Shown: in pieces, positions 8,710 to 16,373 of the stretch
Layout of the letters: every line of letters begins with the position of its first letter
How positions within the stretch are numbered: the first letter of the stretch is position 1
Source of the DNA: an uncultured Flavobacteriales bacterium
GTDB lineage: Bacteria; Bacteroidota; Bacteroidia; Flavobacteriales_D; Sanyastnellaceae
DNA length: 64,000 nt
Direction of reading: 5' to 3'
Assembly (NCBI GenBank): GCA_938082505.1
Contig: CALLLH010000014.1
Coordinates: 62,001 to 126,000 of the forward strand
Notes under the pieces: model-generated
Told to the model about the DNA's origin: nothing
What the model saw: only the letters and a program-made list of their open reading frames with translations
Database searches by the model: none
Program-made: the position numbers and the translations under genes

Positions 8710-8717
8710 TATCTTCG
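8710..8717 (+). promoter_or_regulatory. Promoter -7 box at leaderless distance (dapD)
   Basis: TATCTTCG begins 12 bases before ATG 8722, leaving a CCCC gap. This favours 8722 over the upstream in-frame ATG at 8668, which lies inside ruvX. Confidence 0.6.
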
Positions 8718-8721
8718 CCCC

Positions 8722-9579
8722 ATGGAACAAGCTATGGATGCAGTAGGCCGAACGGCGGAGGACTGGGCGTCCATCCGCCCGATCATCGAGGCGGCCTGGA
8801 ACGACCGGGAGCGCTGTGGTCTGCCGGAAACGGAAGCGGCGGTTGAAGCGGTGATCCAAGGCCTGGATACCGGGGTGCTGCGTTGCGCGGAACCCGTGGG
8901 GACAGATTGGCAGGTCAATGAATGGGTCAAGAAGGCCGTGGTCCTGTATTTCCCGATGCGGACCATGGAAGTCCACGAGGTGGGCCCGTTCCAGTTCCAT
9001 GACAAGATGGCCTTGAAGCGGAACCATGCCGAAGCGGGTGTTCGCGTGGTGCCCCACGCCATAGCCCGGTATGGGGCTTTCCTCGGAAAGGGTGTGGTGA
9101 TGATGCCGAGTTATGTGAACATCGGCGCCCATGTCGGGCCAAGAACGATGGTGGACACCTGGGCCACCGTGGGGTCCTGTGCTCAGATTGGAGCGGATGT
9201 GCACCTCAGTGGTGGTGTAGGAATAGGGGGGGTGTTGGAGCCCCTGCAGGCATCACCCGTCATCGTGGAGGATGGAGCCTTCGTCGGTTCCCGGGCGATC
9301 GTCGTGGAGGGCGTTCGCGTCGGCCGGGAGGCGGTCCTCGGAGCGGGAGTGGTCCTGACATCCAGTACCCGCATCATCGATGTTTCGGGCACCGAACCCG
9401 TCGAATACAAGGGGGTGGTGCCGCCCCGCGCAGTGGTCATCCCGGGTACCCGGGAAAAAACCTTCCCTGCGGGAACATATGGGGTGCCCTGCGCCCTCAT
9501 CGTAGGCCACAGGAAGGAGAGCACGGACCGCAAGACGTCCCTCAACGACGCACTCAGAACCCACGCCGTGGCCGTATGA
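8722..9579 (+). CDS. dapD: 2,3,4,5-tetrahydropyridine-2,6-dicarboxylate N-succinyltransferase
   Basis: A 285-residue acyltransferase of the left-handed beta-helix family. The N-terminal helical domain is followed by WVKKAVVLYF and FHDKMALK, then hexapeptide repeats in GVVMMPSYVNIGAHVG, MVDTWATVGSCAQIG, VHLSGGVGIGGV and GAFVGSRAIVVEGVRVG. These match DapD, which succinylates tetrahydrodipicolinate in the lysine/diaminopimelate pathway. An in-frame ATG at 8668 would overlap ruvX; the promoter box 12 bases before 8722 supports the shorter form. The stop overlaps the next gene's ATG (ATGA), so the glycosyltransferase is coupled. Confidence 0.93.
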   Translation: MEQAMDAVGRTAEDWASIRPIIEAAWNDRERCGLPETEAAVEAVIQGLDTGVLRCAEPVGTDWQVNEWVKKAVVLYFPMRTMEVHEVGPFQFHDKMALKRNHAEAGVRVVPHAIARYGAFLGKGVVMMPSYVNIGAHVGPRTMVDTWATVGSCAQIGADVHLSGGVGIGGVLEPLQASPVIVEDGAFVGSRAIVVEGVRVGREAVLGAGVVLTSSTRIIDVSGTEPVEYKGVVPPRAVVIPGTREKTFPAGTYGVPCALIVGHRKESTDRKTSLNDALRTHAVAV

Positions 9580-10673
9580 CCACCAGCGCAGGGCACCACG
9601 GGATGCCGCCCGACGCGAGGGTGGTGTTGTTGCAACCCGCGTTCCTCGGGGATGCCGTCCTGTCCACGTCCCTGCTCGAGTCGTGGCATCGGGAATTTCC
9701 CGGGCATCGGCTGTCCGTCCTCGTGCGGCAGGGTGCGCACAGGTTGTTTGACGATCATCCGTATCTCGAACATGTCCTCGGCTGGGATCGCCGTGGATTC
9801 GCGAAATATGGCCGGCTCATGACCCTGGCTGGCCAGGTGCGTCGATTGAAACCGGACGGCATCATCAACCTGCACCGCTATGCGAGCATGGCATGGCTCG
9901 CAAGAAGGGCGCGGCCCCATTGGTCTACTGGGTTTTCAGAGGGGAGCCGGTGGCAGCCTGCCCAAACGAAATTCGTGGCGCACGCATGGGGCGACGGGCG
10001 GCATGAGACCGAGCGGAATCACGCCCACATAGCACCATGGGTTGGGCCTTGGACCGCAGCAGGCGATCGCCCGCGTTTGCACCCTTCAGCTCGGCACCAT
10101 GCCGCGGCGGACGAATGGCCTCAAGGCGCCCTGATCCTGGCGCCGGCAAGTGTCTGGGCAACAAAGAGATGGCCCGCGGAGCAATGGGCGTCACTGGCGG
10201 ATGCGTGGGCCGAACGCCAGCCGGGTCAGGCGATCATCCTCATCGGAGGTGGGGACGACAAGGCGCTGTTGGATGCCATCGCGGGGCAATGCCAATCGGC
10301 CCAGCCCATGACGTGCGCCGGAGGACTTGATTTGCTGGGCACCGCTGCCCTGATGTCGAGGTCCACCATGGTTGTCAGCAACGACAGCGCACCGTTGCAC
10401 ATGGCGGGGGCCATGGATGTGCCCCATGTGGCGGTCTTCTGCAGTACGACTGCGGGCTTCGGTTTCGGTGCATTGCCCCATATGGTGGACACCCGAAGCG
10501 CCCTCAATGTCGAAATCGAGCCGTCTCAACTGGCGTGCAAGCCATGTGGGCCGCATGGGCACAAGGAGTGTCCCGCGGGGCATTTCAAGTGTGGTCGGGA
10601 ACTCGGTTTCCACCGGGTCCTCCAAGCGATGGAGGGGATCAGCAGCCCTCCATCCGGAAGCCGGACTCCTTGA
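9576..10673 (+). CDS. Glycosyltransferase family 9 (heptosyltransferase-like)
   Basis: A 365-residue GT-B enzyme of the ADP-heptose transferase family. Seen are the N-terminal VVLLQPAFLGDAVLSTSLL, the central LILAPASVWATKRWP, the nucleotide-sugar site SNDSAPLHMAGAM, and the cysteine-rich tail ACKPCGPHGHKECP typical of Bacteroidota members. It would add a heptose or similar sugar to the lipopolysaccharide core at the cytoplasmic face. The start overlaps the dapD stop by four bases. The 3' end overlaps the convergent gene at 10639 by 35 bases. Confidence 0.88.
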   Translation: MTTSAGHHGMPPDARVVLLQPAFLGDAVLSTSLLESWHREFPGHRLSVLVRQGAHRLFDDHPYLEHVLGWDRRGFAKYGRLMTLAGQVRRLKPDGIINLHRYASMAWLARRARPHWSTGFSEGSRWQPAQTKFVAHAWGDGRHETERNHAHIAPWVGPWTAAGDRPRLHPSARHHAAADEWPQGALILAPASVWATKRWPAEQWASLADAWAERQPGQAIILIGGGDDKALLDAIAGQCQSAQPMTCAGGLDLLGTAALMSRSTMVVSNDSAPLHMAGAMDVPHVAVFCSTTAGFGFGALPHMVDTRSALNVEIEPSQLACKPCGPHGHKECPAGHFKCGRELGFHRVLQAMEGISSPPSGSRTP

Positions 10674-10995
10674 GGATGCGCAGGACGCAGCTGGAGGAGG
10701 TGAACTCGTGGTATTCCCTGTATTCGACCCCGTCAATCACCATGAAGAGCTCCGCACCGATGAGGTCTCCGGACTGGGGGTGGAACCTGAAGTTGCCATA
10801 GTTGAACTTGACATCCTGGTCGGCCATCGCCAGGCGCACCGCATTCAGATTCTCGCGGCTTAGAGGGCCTTCAATCGTGGCGAGCGTGGTCTCACTCGGG
10901 GAGGGGGCGTCGCTCTGGGACCAGACGGACCCCGGGATGCTCATCAGGACAAGGGCAAGGGCCGCCATGAGGCTGCGTACAGGTGACATGTTCAT
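10639..10995 (-). CDS. Small exported protein of unknown function
   Basis: A 118-residue protein with a signal peptide (SLMAALALVLMSIPGSVWSQ, cleavage near residue 26). The mature domain of about 90 residues contains one cysteine mid-way and one at the very C-terminus (MEGC), which might form a disulfide. No family was recognised. An in-frame ATG two codons later is an alternative start, but the promoter box TAATTTGG lies exactly 12 bases before 10995. The 3' end overlaps the convergent glycosyltransferase by 35 bases. Confidence 0.75.
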   Translation of the reverse strand: MNMSPVRSLMAALALVLMSIPGSVWSQSDAPSPSETTLATIEGPLSRENLNAVRLAMADQDVKFNYGNFRFHPQSGDLIGAELFMVIDGVEYREYHEFTSSSCVLRILKESGFRMEGC

Positions 10996-10999
10996 GCCC

Positions 11000-11007
11000 C
11001 CAAATTA
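11000..11007 (-). promoter_or_regulatory. Promoter -7 box at leaderless distance (gene ending at 10639)
   Basis: TAATTTGG on the minus strand starts 12 bases before the ATG at 10995, with a GGGC gap. Confidence 0.55.
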
Positions 11008-11111
11008 AGCCAAGCGCGGAAGCGGGCCAATATCCAGCAGCGCAAACGCAGTGGTGCATCCGTTGTGAAAAAGTGGAGGGGGTCGCAGACCGGCAGGGGC
11101 AAGGGGCTCGG

Positions 11112-11119
11112 TATTTTCG
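11112..11119 (+). promoter_or_regulatory. Promoter -7 box (dnaN)
   Basis: TATTTTCG precedes the dnaN start by 26 bases, implying a short leader of about 14 bases with an AC-rich sequence and no Shine-Dalgarno. Confidence 0.5.
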
Positions 11120-11137
11120 AGCACCCATAACAAACGA

Positions 11138-12259
11138 ATGCAGTTCATCGTCTCCAGTACCGCCCTGCTCCGTCAACTCCAGGCCATCAGCGGAGTGCTC
11201 AACAGCAGCAACACCCTGCCCATCTTGGACAATTTCCTGTTCGACATCAAGCCGGGCAAGGCCTCCATCAGTGCGAGCGACCTCGAAACGACGATGACAA
11301 CCTCGGTCGAGGTGACCTCGGACGAAGAGGGCGCCATCGCGATTCCGGCGAAAATGCTGCTGGACATCCTCAAGACATTCGAGGATCTGCCGCTCACCTT
11401 CAAGGTCGATCCCAAGACTTGTGGCGTGGAACTGACCAGTGAGGCAGGCAAATACAAGCTGGCGGGTGCCCACGCCGACGAATTTCCGCGCACCCCGGAA
11501 CTGGAGGGTGCCACTTCGGTCACCTTGAATTCGGACACGTTGGCCGACGCCATTTCCCGGACCTTGTTCGCGGCGGGCAGCGACGACCTGAGGCCCGTCA
11601 TGAGCGGGATTTTCTTCGAACTGCGCAGCGACCACCTGAGTTTTGTCGCTACCGATGCCCACCGCCTGGTCCGCTACGCGCGCACCGATGCTTCCGCCCC
11701 CGAGAATGCGGAGATGATCGTTCCCAAGAAGCCCCTCAACCTGCTGAAGGGTACACTGCCCATGACCGATGAGGTGGTGGTGGCCTTCAATGAGGCCAAC
11801 GCCCATTTCAAGTTTGGTGAGATGGACCTCATATGCCGGTTGATCGAAGGGAAATACCCGAACTACGAGGCTGTCATTCCCAAGGACAATCCCAACTGCA
11901 TGACCATCGACCGGAAGGACTTCCAACGGAGCATCCGTCGGGTGGCCATTTTCGCGAACAAGACCACACACCAGGTCCGGCTATCCCTTGCGGGGAGCAG
12001 CCTCGAGATCAGTGCTGAGGATGTGGATTTCGCCAACGAGGCCAAGGAGATCCTGGCTTGCAACTACGCGGGTGAGGACATGGAAATCGGATTCAACAGC
12101 CGGTTCCTTCTGGACATGCTCAACAACCTCGACGCCCAACAAATCACGTTGGAGTTGAGTGCGCCCAACCGGGCGGGGATCATCCGTCCACAGCATGACG
12201 GCGAAGCCGGAGGCGAGGACATCCTCATGTTGGTCATGCCGGTGATGCTCAACGCCTGA
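11138..12259 (+). CDS. dnaN: DNA polymerase III sliding clamp beta subunit
   Basis: A 373-residue clamp protein, normal in length, with the three-domain arrangement of DnaN. It opens MQFIVSSTALLRQL with the usual NTLPILDNFLF, has the central ATDAHRLVRY signature, and ends ILMLVMPVMLN with the conserved hydrophobic C-terminus. It forms the dimeric ring that tethers polymerase to DNA and recruits repair factors such as MutS-type proteins. It stands alone here, with no dnaA or recF beside it, as is common in Bacteroidota. A TATTTTCG promoter box lies 26 bases upstream. Confidence 0.97.
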   Translation: MQFIVSSTALLRQLQAISGVLNSSNTLPILDNFLFDIKPGKASISASDLETTMTTSVEVTSDEEGAIAIPAKMLLDILKTFEDLPLTFKVDPKTCGVELTSEAGKYKLAGAHADEFPRTPELEGATSVTLNSDTLADAISRTLFAAGSDDLRPVMSGIFFELRSDHLSFVATDAHRLVRYARTDASAPENAEMIVPKKPLNLLKGTLPMTDEVVVAFNEANAHFKFGEMDLICRLIEGKYPNYEAVIPKDNPNCMTIDRKDFQRSIRRVAIFANKTTHQVRLSLAGSSLEISAEDVDFANEAKEILACNYAGEDMEIGFNSRFLLDMLNNLDAQQITLELSAPNRAGIIRPQHDGEAGGEDILMLVMPVMLNA

Positions 12260-12305
12260 GCTTCATTGAATCCCGGGCGGCAGCGCGCTGTTTCCGGGAG
12301 GTCGA

Positions 12306-13193
12306 TCAGGGGGCTCCGACAGGGGAGCCTCCGAGCAGTCCGGTGTCATCCTGGAGGGAGGTTTCTCCGGAAGGCGATGGCGGATTTTCCTCCTCCTCCT
12401 CAGGCAATGGAGGCGGTTGGGGCCCATCGCTCTTCAATACAAGCGCGAGCAACCCCCCGACGCAGGCCCCTGAGAGGTGTCCTTCCCAGCTGACGCCCAC
12501 CTCGATGGGGAAGACGCCCCAAACGATGCTGCCGTAGAGGAACACCACAACCAGGGCGACGCGCATCAGCACAGTGTGCCTGCGGATGACGCCACTCAAA
12601 AAGAGAAAGGCGGCCAAAGCATACACGACACCACTGAGCCCGATGTGGTTTCCGCCCACTCCGCTCGTCCACAGCAATGTTCCACTGCCCACCCAGCACC
12701 AGAACAGCACCTTGGGGCCGATTCCGCGATAGAAATACAGCAGCATCGCAGACAGGGTGAAGAACGATACTGTATTGCCCCAGATGTGGCTCCATCCACC
12801 GTGCAGGAAGGCCATGCTCAGGATGCCGATCAACCCGCGGGCCTGCAGTGGGCGGTTTCCGAAGCGGTTGAGACCGAGGTCGAATTGGAGGTTGATCAGG
12901 AATACGCCCCAAACGAGAACCAGACAGCCGACGGTCATGACGAGCGCAGTGAAAATCCTGTGCCGATCCGCCTGCAGTTCCTCCTGCGAGTGCCCGGGCC
13001 GCATTGCGGGATGGTCAGGTCTCCTGAAGCTGCGCCAGGGCCTGGCTCCGGGGGCAATGCCCACCTCATTAGGGGATGCCGGCTGCTCGCGCGAGACGGA
13101 GGCATCCTGATGCTCTCCTGAGGAAGAGCTGGAAGCACTGCCAAACCTGGGGTTTGGAGTGGCATCCACACGTTCGTTTGGATAAGAACCCAC
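12306..13193 (-). CDS. Rhomboid-family intramembrane serine protease (GTG start)
   Basis: A 295-residue membrane protease when started at GTG 13193. The N-terminal 75 or so residues are Ser/Pro-rich and probably cytoplasmic. Six membrane segments follow. Rhomboid hallmarks are HGGWSHIWGN, the nucleophile motif GLSG in HIGLSGVVYALA, and the partner histidine in GHLSGACVGG. The C-terminal tail has a PPPLPEEEEE stretch. The start was chosen because a TATTTTGA promoter box sits exactly 12 bases before the GTG; the first in-frame ATG after it (13004) would remove about 63 residues. It is divergent from the gene at 13253 and convergent with dnaN. Confidence 0.85.
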   Translation of the reverse strand: MGSYPNERVDATPNPRFGSASSSSSGEHQDASVSREQPASPNEVGIAPGARPWRSFRRPDHPAMRPGHSQEELQADRHRIFTALVMTVGCLVLVWGVFLINLQFDLGLNRFGNRPLQARGLIGILSMAFLHGGWSHIWGNTVSFFTLSAMLLYFYRGIGPKVLFWCWVGSGTLLWTSGVGGNHIGLSGVVYALAAFLFLSGVIRRHTVLMRVALVVVFLYGSIVWGVFPIEVGVSWEGHLSGACVGGLLALVLKSDGPQPPPLPEEEEENPPSPSGETSLQDDTGLLGGSPVGAP

Positions 13194-13197
13194 GGCG

Positions 13198-13205
13198 TCA
13201 AAATA
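13198..13205 (-). promoter_or_regulatory. Promoter -7 box at leaderless distance (rhomboid, GTG start)
   Basis: TATTTTGA on the minus strand begins 12 bases before GTG 13193 with a CGCC gap. Confidence 0.5.
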
Positions 13206-13223
13206 GGCCCTAATGGACGGAAC

Positions 13224-13231
13224 TACTTTGC
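13224..13231 (+). promoter_or_regulatory. Promoter -7 box (SirB1-like gene)
   Basis: TACTTTGC lies 29 bases before the start at 13253, giving a predicted leader of about 17 bases. It is back to back with the rhomboid promoter. Confidence 0.45.
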
Positions 13232-13252
13232 CGCATCGAACCTGAAGGAACA

Positions 13253-14161
13253 ATGAGCGTTACAGAACTGAATGCGTTGATTTCTCTTTTGGAAGACCCG
13301 GATGAAGGGATCTACAATACCGTGCGAAAGGAATTGGAGCGGATTGGCGAGGCAGCGTTGCCACCGCTGCGCACGGCCATCACAGAAGAGGGGCACGGGG
13401 AAATCTTCTTGAGCCGCGCCAAAGAGCTGCTGGATTACCTGGGGACCGATGAGGTCCGGGATGGATTCGCCCATTGGGTTGATTCCGACGACCACCACGT
13501 CGGGCGCGCCCTCCTCCTGTTGGACCGGTACCTCGATCCCGCAAGGTCCCACGCCGATCTCGAAGAGACCATGGGGCGCATCCGGCAGGACATCTGGTTG
13601 GAATTGAATGACGACATGACCGCATTGGAGCAGGTCAAGGTCATCAACCGGATTTTCTTTGAGCACCATGGGTTCGCCGGAACCCGCGGCGGAGCGGCGA
13701 AACCGGCCCATGCCCTGCCGCGCGAGGTGCTCGAACAGCGCAAGGGCAATTCACTCGCCTTGGGGGCGCTTTACCTCGCCATGGCCCAGGAACTGGGATT
13801 GCCCATACACGGAGTGAACCTGCCCAACCACTTCATACTGGCCTATTGTGACGGCGGGCATCTGGGAGAGTTCAGCGAAGACGGCAGCCCGGGCGGAGTG
13901 CTGTTCTACATCAACCCTTTCAACAAAGGAGGCATCATCCATCCTGACGAGGTCAATGCCTTCCTCGGTCACCTGGACCTGCCGGTCGACCAACGGAATT
14001 GTGGGCCCTGCCATCCGGTGGATGTAGTGCGCCGCCTCATCGGCAACCTCGCGTATGCCTTCGAGCGTCAGGAAGAGCTGGAGCAGGCGGAGCGCATGCG
14101 GGAGTTGCTCTTTTTCGTGGAGGGTTGCTCATCCCCGCAGCGCGCCGAGCGTGCGGAATAG
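13253..14161 (+). CDS. SirB1-like transglutaminase-fold protein
   Basis: A 302-residue protein. The first 90 residues are helical and HEAT-like (LEDPDEGIYNTVRKELERIG). The core matches the SirB1/transglutaminase-like family: INRIFFEHHGFAG, the KGNSLALGALYLAMAQELGLPIHGV block and NHFILAY with the conserved histidine. The position where true transglutaminases carry the catalytic cysteine is not a cysteine, as is usual for SirB1 proteins, so an enzyme role is doubtful. The C-terminus is a short helical repeat. Its 3' end overlaps the convergent sugar transferase by 33 bases. Confidence 0.85.
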   Translation: MSVTELNALISLLEDPDEGIYNTVRKELERIGEAALPPLRTAITEEGHGEIFLSRAKELLDYLGTDEVRDGFAHWVDSDDHHVGRALLLLDRYLDPARSHADLEETMGRIRQDIWLELNDDMTALEQVKVINRIFFEHHGFAGTRGGAAKPAHALPREVLEQRKGNSLALGALYLAMAQELGLPIHGVNLPNHFILAYCDGGHLGEFSEDGSPGGVLFYINPFNKGGIIHPDEVNAFLGHLDLPVDQRNCGPCHPVDVVRRLIGNLAYAFERQEELEQAERMRELLFFVEGCSSPQRAERAE

Positions 14162-14716
14162 AACGGACAGGTCGCCCGCGAAGCTGCGGTGGCGGACGTA
14201 TTCCTGCTGAATGGCCAGTTTGGCAGGCAGGATTTCCTGCCGGTAATGTTGTTCCGGATCTGATGCGCCCGCCAGGAGGGTGCCTTCATCCTTGAAAGCA
14301 AGGGCGTCGGGCCCCGTTATACCCGGTCTTATGGACAGCACCTCGCGCCAGACGGGAGAGCCGAGGTCCACGAATGCGGGGACCTCAGGACGGGGGCCGA
14401 CCAGGCTCATGTCACCCAGGAGCACATTGAAGAGCTGAGGCCATTCGTCCATCCGGTGGCGGCGCAGGGTGCGCCCGATTCCTGTAATTCTCGGGTCCTC
14501 CGCACCTGCCGTGACAGGCGCGTCGCCGGAGCGGGCGGGGCGCATGGTCCGAAACTTGAGGATGTCAAAGGGAACGCCGGAGCGCCCCATCCTTTTCTGC
14601 CGAAAAAGCACGGTGCCTCCTTGCGTGGCCAGCAGAACAAGGGAGATGGTGGCCATGGGCAAGGCGAGCACCGCGAGGAGCAGGCCGGAAATGAGCAGGT
14701 CGAAAGTGCGCTTCAT
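14129..14716 (-). CDS. PglC-like undecaprenyl-phosphate sugar phosphotransferase
   Basis: A 195-residue monotopic phosphoglycosyl transferase of the small PglC type. It has the N-terminal re-entrant membrane helix (FDLLISGLLLAVLALPM), FRQKRMGRSGVPFDILKFRTMR, the DE dyad in HRMDEWPQLFNVLLGDMSLVGPRPE, and SIRPGITG. It would transfer a sugar-1-phosphate to undecaprenyl phosphate to start a lipid-linked glycan. The gene overlaps the end of the aminotransferase by four bases, making a two-gene cassette. Such pairs are known from bacillosamine-type glycan pathways in other bacteria; the actual sugar is not shown here. Confidence 0.9.
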   Translation of the reverse strand: MKRTFDLLISGLLLAVLALPMATISLVLLATQGGTVLFRQKRMGRSGVPFDILKFRTMRPARSGDAPVTAGAEDPRITGIGRTLRRHRMDEWPQLFNVLLGDMSLVGPRPEVPAFVDLGSPVWREVLSIRPGITGPDALAFKDEGTLLAGASDPEQHYRQEILPAKLAIQQEYVRHRSFAGDLSVLFRTLGALRG

Positions 14717-15993
14717 CCCTGGTCGGAAGGAGCGAAGGAAATCAAGGCACTTTCAAGCGCCGAAGCCACGCGTTGAACATCTCCAATTGACATGAGCCGG
14801 TGAATGGGCAGGCTGATGGCCGCATGGAAGGCTGCACAAGCATGGGGAACATCAGAAGCCGAGAAGCCCCTTTCCCGGTAGGCGGTCAACAGGGGGAGGG
14901 GAGGGAAATGGACATTCGTGGCGATGCCCGCAGCGGCCAATGCCTCCATGATGTCATCGCGGTGGATGGACGCAGCAGCCGAGAGCCGGATCACATAGAG
15001 GTGGTCGGCGCTGCGCCGGCCATCCCCGAGGCGGACGGGCAATTCGATTCCCGGAATCGCGGAGAGGGCCTGGTCATAAGCGTCTGCAAGGGAGTGACGG
15101 TGGGCGAGATCTTGCCCATAGCGTTCGAGCGCGACCCGGCCCATGGCCGCCTGGATGTCCGTCATGTTGCATTTGAATCCAGGTCGGGTCACGTCGTATT
15201 TCCAACTGCCCTTGCCTTGGGCGCTGTATTTGGAGGCGGCATCCTTGGTCTGTCCGTGCAGGCAGAGGGCGCGCAATTCCCGGTGGACTTCTCGAGCATC
15301 GAATCCATCGGGCAAGGCAATGGCGACGGCTCCACCTTCGGCGGTGGTGAGGTTCTTGACCGCATGGAAGGAGAATACCGACAGGTCCGCCTGGCTCCCG
15401 ACCGTCGATCCATTGACCTCTGCGCCCAGCGCATGGGCGGCATCGGAAAGGAGGAGGGGACGCCCGAGCTTGGATTGCACGGGGTGCTGACTGGTGAAGC
15501 CGCGCTGCAGCCCCCACATGGCGAGGCGGCTTTTCCATTCCTCGCAGGGTATGGGCCACCCCCCGATGTCAACCGGCATGACCGCCTTGGTCCGCTCCGA
15601 AAGGAGGGGTTCGACCATTTCCCACGTGATGTTGAGCCCATCCTGGCGTCCGGTCGGGGGCAGGTCGACCAGCACGGGGGTAGCGCCGCGATGGAGGACG
15701 ACATTGGCTGTGGCGCAATAGGTGTAGGCCGGGAGAATGACTTCGTCGCCGGGCCCTACGCCGAACCAGTCCAGGATGACCCCGGCAAGGCCGGTCCACG
15801 AACCGCCGCAGAGGACCGCGGGTACCCCGGTGAATGCGGCCAATTCCCGCTCGAAGGCAGCCGTTTCTGGTCCGGTGGTGATCCAACCGGACCGCAGAAC
15901 CCGCTCGACGGCAGCGATGGTGGCGTCATCGATGTACGGGGGTGCGAATCCAATGGGTTCGGGGTTCAGGGGGGCGCCTTGTTCGGAAGCCAT
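14713..15993 (-). CDS. DegT/DnrJ/EryC1-type PLP-dependent sugar aminotransferase
   Basis: A 426-residue PLP enzyme of the nucleotide-sugar aminotransferase family. Seen are APPYIDDATIAAVERVLRSGWITTGPETAAFE, GGSWTGLAG, GDEVILPAYTYCATAN, the PLP region DAAHALGAE, and the Schiff-base lysine in SVFSFHAVKNLTTAEGG. It would make an amino sugar, probably at C4 of a UDP-linked keto sugar, for the adjacent PglC-like transferase. The start at 15993 fits both homology and a GATTTTCG promoter box 13 bases upstream. Confidence 0.9.
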   Translation of the reverse strand: MASEQGAPLNPEPIGFAPPYIDDATIAAVERVLRSGWITTGPETAAFERELAAFTGVPAVLCGGSWTGLAGVILDWFGVGPGDEVILPAYTYCATANVVLHRGATPVLVDLPPTGRQDGLNITWEMVEPLLSERTKAVMPVDIGGWPIPCEEWKSRLAMWGLQRGFTSQHPVQSKLGRPLLLSDAAHALGAEVNGSTVGSQADLSVFSFHAVKNLTTAEGGAVAIALPDGFDAREVHRELRALCLHGQTKDAASKYSAQGKGSWKYDVTRPGFKCNMTDIQAAMGRVALERYGQDLAHRHSLADAYDQALSAIPGIELPVRLGDGRRSADHLYVIRLSAAASIHRDDIMEALAAAGIATNVHFPPLPLLTAYRERGFSASDVPHACAAFHAAISLPIHRLMSIGDVQRVASALESALISFAPSDQG

Positions 15994-15998
15994 GGGTG

Positions 15999-16006
15999 CG
16001 AAAATC
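15999..16006 (-). promoter_or_regulatory. Promoter -7 box near start (aminotransferase)
   Basis: GATTTTCG on the minus strand begins 13 bases before the ATG at 15993. The first base deviates from the consensus T. Confidence 0.45.
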
Positions 16007-16038
16007 GCCCAACCTCGGCAATTCCCATCAGCCGGAAT

Positions 16039-16046
16039 TACATTCA
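16039..16046 (+). promoter_or_regulatory. Possible promoter -7 box (pterin dehydratase)
   Basis: TACATTCA lies 26 bases before the start at 16065, implying a leader of about 14 bases. Confidence 0.35.
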
Positions 16047-16064
16047 CGCCTGAAAGCAGAATCC

Positions 16065-16298
16065 ATGTGGCTTGAAAAGGACAACCGTCTGGTGAGGGAA
16101 TTCAGATTCAAGGACTTCCAGGAGGCCTTCACCTTCATGACGCGGGTCGCCTTCCTGGCGGAACAGCACCGGCATCATCCGACCTTTCACAACGAGTTCA
16201 GCTACGTGCGCATCGAGCTGCATACACACGACGCCGGAGGCATCGTGACGTCCAAGGACCGACACATGGCTGAAGCGGTGGACGGATTGCTCCAGTGA
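16065..16298 (+). CDS. 4a-hydroxytetrahydrobiopterin dehydratase (PCD)
   Basis: A 77-residue protein, slightly short for the family. It carries EFRFKDFQEAFTFMTRVAFLAE and the catalytic histidine cluster in EQHRHHPTF, followed by IELHTHDAGGIV. PCD enzymes dehydrate 4a-hydroxytetrahydropterin formed by aromatic amino acid hydroxylases; no hydroxylase gene is in the window. The gene is followed at once by a strong bidirectional terminator and is divergent from the aminotransferase gene. Confidence 0.9.
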   Translation: MWLEKDNRLVREFRFKDFQEAFTFMTRVAFLAEQHRHHPTFHNEFSYVRIELHTHDAGGIVTSKDRHMAEAVDGLLQ

Positions 16299-16327
16299 GC
16301 ACCGAGCACTGAATTCCTTGCAAAACA

Positions 16328-16356
16328 AAAGGCCCTCCGAAGAGGGCCTTTCCGTT
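16328..16356. terminator. Bidirectional rho-independent terminator
   Basis: AAAGGCCCTC (16328-16337) pairs perfectly with GAGGGCCTTT (16342-16351) around a CGAA tetraloop. A-rich sequence before and T-rich sequence after allow it to serve both the pterin dehydratase gene and the convergent lipoprotein gene. Confidence 0.85.
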
Positions 16357-16373
16357 TTGTCTTCAGCCGGGAT

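Noticed and set aside
8668-8721. Earlier dapD start at 8668
   Set aside because: It would overlap ruvX and its promoter, and the added residues are not typical of DapD. The box 12 bases before 8722 fits the shorter form.
12260-12305. TCCCGG...CCGGGA pairing between dnaN and the rhomboid gene as a terminator
   Set aside because: The loop is long and no T tract is present on either strand.
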